Source: Chara braunii (taxonomy: Eukaryota > Streptophyta > Charophyceae > Charales > Characeae). Taken from it: DNA of 21,230 bases. Location of the stretch: contig BFEA01000222.1 in the NCBI GenBank assembly GCA_003427395.1, positions 2,203,047-2,224,276 of the forward strand, given 5' to 3'. Below, piece by piece: positions 16,500-21,230 of this stretch. The stretch's first letter is position 1, and every line of letters starts with the position of its first letter. The position numbers and the translations under genes are program-made. The notes under the pieces are model-generated. The model did not search any database. It was not told the origin of the DNA and was given only the letters and a program-made list of their open reading frames with translations.

Positions 16500-18814
16500 A
16501 TCTTCCAGGTCTGAATTTTCACGACAGTCTGCGAAGGCCTCTACTTAACAAAACATCAGACCAAGCTGATAATGATCCCTCCCTGTCGGTTTTAATTGGA
16601 TGCTGCATCGTTTCCCCTAACTCTCACTTTTTGCCCAACGTCCCCGGATCAGAGTCAGGTCAGGGTAGGACCATCGGTATGGAGTAAACCTCTGGGCACC
16701 TGCAGAATTCACCCCTCATCCCGTTCTTTCAGGCTCTTCTGAGATTCAGGTGGGAGGACTTATTTGAGTGAAGACAAAATTATTTTACACAGCCCCCCCC
16801 GCGAGCCTTATGACTCTTCACTTTCAAGGTAAAAGTAGAGAAAATCAAAGGTTTTCCTTCTTGACTAGTCTATCAGAACCAAATTCATCAAATGGTGGAT
16901 AGTATGTCACCACCCTGAGCCGATTGGCCAGTCTCCCACCTCTACTCAAAGCACTAATTACCTGTATTAATCTCCATCGAGGAGGAACTTAGCGATCAAA
17001 TAAGCAATTATTTTCAACTGTCTTTTCTTTCCCCTGTGGCTCATCACAAAGACTCAGCATCCGCGAGTGGCTGATATCCTTGAGCCCAAAGCCAGGTAAA
17101 GTGGTGAACTAAACTTGAATGTTTATTTCACTGAACAGTGCGTGACTTCGCAATCTTTGCATAAGAGTTTACAGATTGGGGGTGGTATAGCAGCCTTTAC
17201 GCGATCACACTCACGCGGGTATCTATAATTATCATAGTCGTCTGGGCACTAACACACTAGCATGATTACTCATGCTCTCATGTTAGCATCTGCAGGCCCA
17301 CGTGACGTCTTGCCAGAGTACCTGCGTACTCGTTCGGTCGCACATTCGTGCAATCGTACAAACACACACCGATTCGTAGCACCGAAGCCTAGTCTTTCGG
17401 CTACAGAGTTTTATAGGTTCTCCAGCCGTATACTCTGAGCGCGTAGAACCTTGTTAGTCAGAGAACAGGAGGTGTAGCTCAACCTCCTCTTTCTTATACA
17501 AATCTCCCAACGTTATCACTTGGTTCAAGCGCGCCACCTCATATCCCTCCGTGTGGAAAGGAGTCAAANAGATCATCTAATACAATAACCAAAATTAGTT
17601 GTAACTCGAGTTCAAGCTCACAAGCAGGAAGACCAATCATAAAGGGAACACTCAATCTTCCGCGAGTTCTCACAAAAGACTTACGATCCAAGGTTGCTTT
17701 CCTTTGAGAGTGCTTGAGCTAGTGGATAGGACTCAAGTATACATCGACCTACCTCTACTTTTGTCACCACAAAGGAGTGATGGTTAACATAACCTTTAAA
17801 TAACTTCTTCGCCTCCTTTCTTCATTAACCAAAAACTTTAATAAACCTGTGTGATTTTATCGGAGCGAGTCACTGTCCGGTACTTCCCTAGTGATTAGGA
17901 GCGGCCTCTGTGATCGATCACAAACACAAGAGATGTAAAGGCTTTGCCGATCAATTTACAGACTTATTAATTCAATTGCGCAGCTTGGAGCAACGAGATA
18001 GTAGTTGGATCCTAACCTTACCGACTCAAAAGGTAAATGCCGATCATCGATCCAAATGAGGAGGTCTTACTATTACTTTTGAAAACGATCGAACAATTGG
18101 TAAGCGCGGCAGAGGGGAAACAGACAACAGAACATCATGGCACACCTCTCTCCCGCTCATATGTCAAGAGTTACCAACAACCAAGATTGCCTTCCCCCCC
18201 GTTTAGCAGGCTGCAAGTTAAGACTCCCCTCTTCATTAGCCTTTATACAATTTATCCATCTTTCCTCTTCAACCCAGAGCAACTCGAGTAGCAAAGTCAG
18301 GGATACAAGTTGCAATCTGCAAGAAACGTTAATAGCTCTGCGCGCACACAATCGCTTACCGCGCTTCTATCAGCCTACTCTTACTTCATATCGTCGTAAG
18401 CAATGGACGATAATGTTCCCTTGATCAGAAGTTGGTCGCACAGGGTCCATGAAACAAGGAAAACTCCCCGTCAGTTCACTCAAAGAGGCAATAATGGTCG
18501 AAAACGAGCCCTTACACGAACATGTGTGTCCTGACTACAGAAACATGAGACGTGCGGTGACTGCGAACACTGTCTGGGACGTCAGCAAGGCTGAACCAGA
18601 GTCTGTCGTCGCACCCCTTCCCCATTCTTGATCAAACTGCTTAGTCTCCCTGGTCTCTTTGACATGTGCACCGCTGCCAGGGAAAGGAGTAACCCAACGT
18701 CCCATCAGCCACTTACCTCCACTTACTAACTAGCTGGGACACACGCTCAGGGCTTCCCACTCATGGAAAAGAACCTGGCATCAGCTGATAGTGATGCAAT
18801 GGAACCCCTCAGCA
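16500..18814. other. Middle of the right-LTR U3, no convincing gene
   Basis: Counterpart of 5018-7312. Holds the block 17183-17742 identical to the left LTR, with the N at 17569. Plus-strand frames 18037-18291 and 18449-18631 match those of the left LTR but show no sign of constraint. The empty site of the left-LTR transposon is at 18815-18822. Confidence 0.5.
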
Positions 18815-19210
18815 CACGACACTAGTCAGACACATGACGTCAACAAGTAATGAGGAGAGTCCCTTTCTCTCTGCTGTGTCTGATCCCCTTCTCTTTCCCC
18901 TTTTTCTCGGTTGTTTTTCCGCCTTCGTAACAGCTGACAACTCATCAGCCGAGTCCCGCATGACTGTAAGGAACTCAAGGAGGGACTGATCTCTTGACCA
19001 GGCTCATATTGAAGACCGCATGCTTAGCGAGAGAAGACAAGTACTCATCTCCTTTCTTGAGGCACACCTTTCACAATCCCACTTGAGGTCGCTATGGTTT
19101 GTTCGCCTCTCGACTCGAGCTAACCCCCAGGGCTTTCTTCCACTCGTCCTGCCTGCGGGTGATCTCCCCCTCGTAACCGCCTTAACGCGCTTTGACCCTC
19201 TGTCTCACGC

Positions 19211-19420
19211 CTAGCGGCTCCCGTCTCTTCGTTGTCTCGAGCTGGCCTCTGGGCCACTCTCCACCGATTCCGCAGGCGGGTGGTTCCGTCGCCACTGGTC
19301 CCGTCCGTGCCAGGACTGGCAAGAAGGTCGCCTTGCCTTGATCAAGCTCGGATCAAGTTCGTCCAGAACTGTCTTCGTCGGCAGCAAACTCTCACGAGGC
19401 GTTGCCTCCCAGGGTAGCAT
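19211..19420 (-). CDS. ORF Q, right copy (69 aa)
   Basis: ATG at 19420, stop TAG at 19211. A TGA lies two codons upstream of the ATG, where the left LTR has Trp, so the ancestral frame was longer at its N terminus. The C-terminal half, Q-S-W-H-G-R-D-Q-W-R-R-N-H-P followed by G-P-E-A-S-S-R-Q, repeats a segment at the C terminus of ORF P about 450 bp upstream. Basic and Pro/Glu-rich; function unknown. It could be a downstream exon of ORF P rather than a separate gene, but I see no clear splice sites. Confidence 0.4.
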   Translation of the reverse strand: MLPWEATPRESLLPTKTVLDELDPSLIKARRPSCQSWHGRDQWRRNHPPAESVESGPEASSRQRRDGSR

Positions 19421-19576
19421 CGCGAGTCACGCTAGGATGACTCTTTTGTCGCTCCCACAGAGATGAAGGGGACGTCAACGAGTAGTCTCTCTCTCTCACC
19501 GTTCGCATCCCTCCCCTTCCTGCAAGTCGCTCACACACGTTGACCTATGAGGGACTCCTCTCTCTCTCCGTTACGA

Positions 19577-20110
19577 TCACACACCCCTTTCTTCCCTTTT
19601 GCCTCTCGCCCTTTCTGTTTCGCGCCCTTTGGGCCTTTGTCGCCGCGAGCTGGCCTCTGGGCCTTCCTCAACTGGTCGCGCCTAAGGATGGTTCCTGCGA
19701 ACCTGGTCCGGTCTGTTCCAGGACTGGAGGTCAGTCTCCCGGTCACTAGCCTCGCTCTCCGCCTCTGAGTTGCGGTCCAGGTGCCATTGCTCTCGCTCCA
19801 CGGTGTCCGTCGAGGACCCCCTGTCCAAGTAAGTGACTCTCATTTTTATTTCTTCAGTGACCCCATCTCGTAGGCATCTCCTTTTTGCGCGGTCCCTGGC
19901 CTCCGTAATCGCCATCTGCAGGCCTGGGTCCGCTCTTATCTCCTCCTCTCGTCCGCCTTCCACGTTTATCCTTAGGTTTGCCTCTCGTCTGTTGTAGCTA
20001 TAGTCTAGTATAGCCATCACAGTAGGCCCATCTCCCGACATTCGCTCCCACCTGCGGAGCGACTGGATGCGTCTCGGTCTATAGTCGTATAGTCCGTTGC
20101 TCGGCACCAT
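19577..20110 (-). pseudogene. ORF P, right copy (one stop)
   Basis: Exactly the same frame length as the left copy (177 codons, ATG at 20110 to TGA at 19577-19579) with no indels. It is broken only by TAG at 19682-19684 (codon 143), where the left copy has Gln. The frame is open upstream of the ATG to 20167 without another ATG. Many differences between copies change the amino acid, which is expected after the two LTRs became independent. Promoter-like TATA box at 20305-20312. Function unknown. Confidence 0.6.
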
Positions 20111-20304
20111 AGCGAGCCCTCCCGAACGGACAGCAGATACCCGGCTACCCACATTCAGAATAGACAAGCCTTAACACTTTACACACACACTCGCAGACAA
20201 GACTGCCCTACAATCACGCTACAGCACAGTCCTCCCACTAGTCTGCCCACAACCAGCACGACGAGATTGCTCATGCCCCGGGTGTTGGAGGCTCGTCCCT
20301 CTCT

Positions 20305-20312
20305 CTTTTATA
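20305..20312 (-). promoter_or_regulatory. TATA box upstream of ORF P, right copy
   Basis: TATAAAAG on the minus strand, conserved with the left LTR and about 195 bp upstream of the ORF P ATG. Together with 14677-14684 it gives the LTR two minus-strand promoter candidates more than 5 kb apart. Confidence 0.45.
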
Positions 20313-20821
20313 AGGTCACCACTCACCGCGAGTCTGGCGCTCTAAACGAGGGGTTCAAGCGACTCTCGGTGTTTCTGCATTTTGATAATCTGTAATTTGT
20401 AAACTAATAAAATAAGATAAAACAAATAAAAACAAAAGGAAAATAAAAAGGCAGTACACCAACGGTCGTATGTCCAGCCATTGAGTGGAAAAGACCGCAA
20501 GGCTTAGCGCGATGGTCCCCTAACGGAACACTAGCGGTCGCACCTCCCTCTTCAAAACAGGCTATCGGTCCACTTCTACCGGGTACCGGTTTCCGATGGC
20601 AAGGAGGGGGTTTATGACCTTCCATGGGGGTGATAAGCTCCCTACCAATGCGGCCGCGGGTCGCCCCTCTTTTGGGGTCCTATCGTGCGGCACTCAGTCG
20701 GCAAAATCAGACGCAGTGCGATACACGAAAGGTCGGGCTAGCCTAGGCCACTCGAAATATTAAACAAATTTCGAAATTCGAACCGTTCGGCTTACCACGA
20801 AGTGACAAAAGGAAGAATTTT

Positions 20822-21003
20822 TTTTTTTTTTTTTTTTAACAGCAACAAGGCTCTAGTCTATTGGTGGGGAGCATCACCTGCCGGGAATCGGGCCCAGCGT
20901 CCCACACAAGAGAAGGGGAAGAGGGAAGAAGGAAGAGGAAGGGGGTATCAACTCTATCGTAGGATAGAGCTGCCAGTGGCAGAGGTCGGTCTCAAGCGAG
21001 ATC
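20822..21003 (-). mobile_element. SINE-like retroposon with poly(A) tail
   Basis: Present in the right LTR only. On the minus strand it begins GATCTCGCTTGAGACC at 21003 and ends in a run of about 16 A (20822-20837). It is flanked by the 9-bp direct repeat AAGAATTTT (20813-20821 and 21004-21012), single in the left LTR. A T-arm-like hairpin occurs inside, CTGGG-CCCGATT-CCCGG near 20880-20896, resembling the tRNA T arm and B-box with a changed TTC. Length of about 182 bp and the poly(A) tail fit a tRNA-derived SINE mobilised by a LINE. No clear A-box was found. Confidence 0.7.
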
Positions 21004-21230
21004 AAGAATTTTATTTAAAGGGGGATCAACAATAGTTTTAATGGTAATATAATAATAATAGTGATAACTGTAATAAAAATAGTAGAGAAGAGAAATCCAT
21101 CACGGCGCAGCGGCAATAAACGTTGAATTACCTCGAACTAAAGCCTAAGGTCCAAATCGGCCACAGACCCGACGCATGGTTTCCCTTCATTTTTTTTTCT
21201 TTTTATTTTCTCTCCCTTTCGTTGAACTGC

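Larger units (their letters stand above)
2472..21230 (-). mobile_element. Giant-LTR, probably non-autonomous retrotransposon (partial)
   Basis: A long repeat occurs twice in direct orientation, at 2472-about 10258 and from 14254 to beyond the window. Both copies open with TGT[T/C]GCACTTTTTTCC on the plus strand. The inner edge of the right copy is followed, reading the minus strand, by AAAA and a tRNA-Asp primer-binding site. That is the arrangement of a minus-strand LTR retrotransposon: 5' LTR on the right, 3' LTR on the left. The interior of about 4 kb holds a gag-like ORF and duplicated small ORFs but no pol domains that I can see. It resembles the LARD and TR-GAG classes of non-autonomous plant elements, but with much longer LTRs. 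Target-site duplications cannot be checked because the right end is outside the window. Confidence 0.85.
14254..21230 (-). repeat. Right copy of the giant LTR (5' LTR), cut by window end
   Basis: The inner edge is TG at 14254-14255, four bases from the primer-binding site. As the 5' LTR it should drive transcription leftward. Layout on the minus strand: ORF P near 20110, ORF Q at 19420, module I at 16243, minisatellite at about 15810, module II at 15403, TATA box at 14684, poly(A) signal at 14452, LTR end at 14254. Differences from the left copy include a SINE-like insert (20822-21003), an extra segment of roughly 75 bp near 14753-14826, and six minisatellite units instead of seven. About 180 bp of the outer end should lie beyond the window if the left edge at 10258 is right. 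Confidence 0.85.

Overview
Eukaryotic repeat-rich DNA, most likely from the green lineage. The left end is a reverse-strand ribosomal DNA fragment: the LSU rRNA 5' end, ITS2 and 5.8S. Its LSU wording is plant-like, but the 5.8S is more divergent than in land plants. I infer a streptophyte, possibly a charophyte-type alga, and cannot name the species. Single N calls and two unremoved Nextera mate-pair adapters show a draft short-read assembly, so long-range order needs caution.

Layout. 1-1010: rDNA, minus strand. 1011-2471: GC-rich sequence with no recognisable gene; no SSU rRNA follows the 5.8S. 2472-21230: one large minus-strand LTR retrotransposon. Its left (3') LTR starts at 2472 and probably ends near 10258. 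Its interior is about 4 kb (10259-14253). Its right (5') LTR starts at 14254 and runs off the window. Orientation is fixed by an 18-nt primer-binding site complementary to tRNA-Asp (14232-14249, one mismatch), four bases from the LTR edge. A candidate polypurine tract (10259-10266) gives the other interior edge. The LTRs are over 7 kb, which is exceptional.

How the parts work together. The conventional LTR control region (TATA box, poly(A) signal, U5) is squeezed into about 430 bp at the inner end of the LTR. The rest, over 6 kb, is an inflated U3. On the coding strand it carries ORF P (177 codons, with its own TATA box), ORF Q, a module I ORF (82 aa), an in-frame 24-bp minisatellite and a module II ORF (about 192 codons). 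The interior carries four diverged module II copies, two module I copies and one gag-like ORF. I see no protease, reverse transcriptase, RNase H or integrase, so the element looks non-autonomous and would need enzymes from elsewhere.

Most striking observation: the two LTRs break the module II ORF and ORF P with different nonsense substitutions at different codons and no frameshifts. The LTRs are identical when an element inserts, so these frames were open then and decayed independently. After insertion the left LTR gained a DNA transposon with terminal inverted repeats (7321-7814) and the right LTR a poly(A)-tailed SINE-like insert (20822-21003). A 560-bp block identical in both LTRs, including the same N, is probably an assembly effect.
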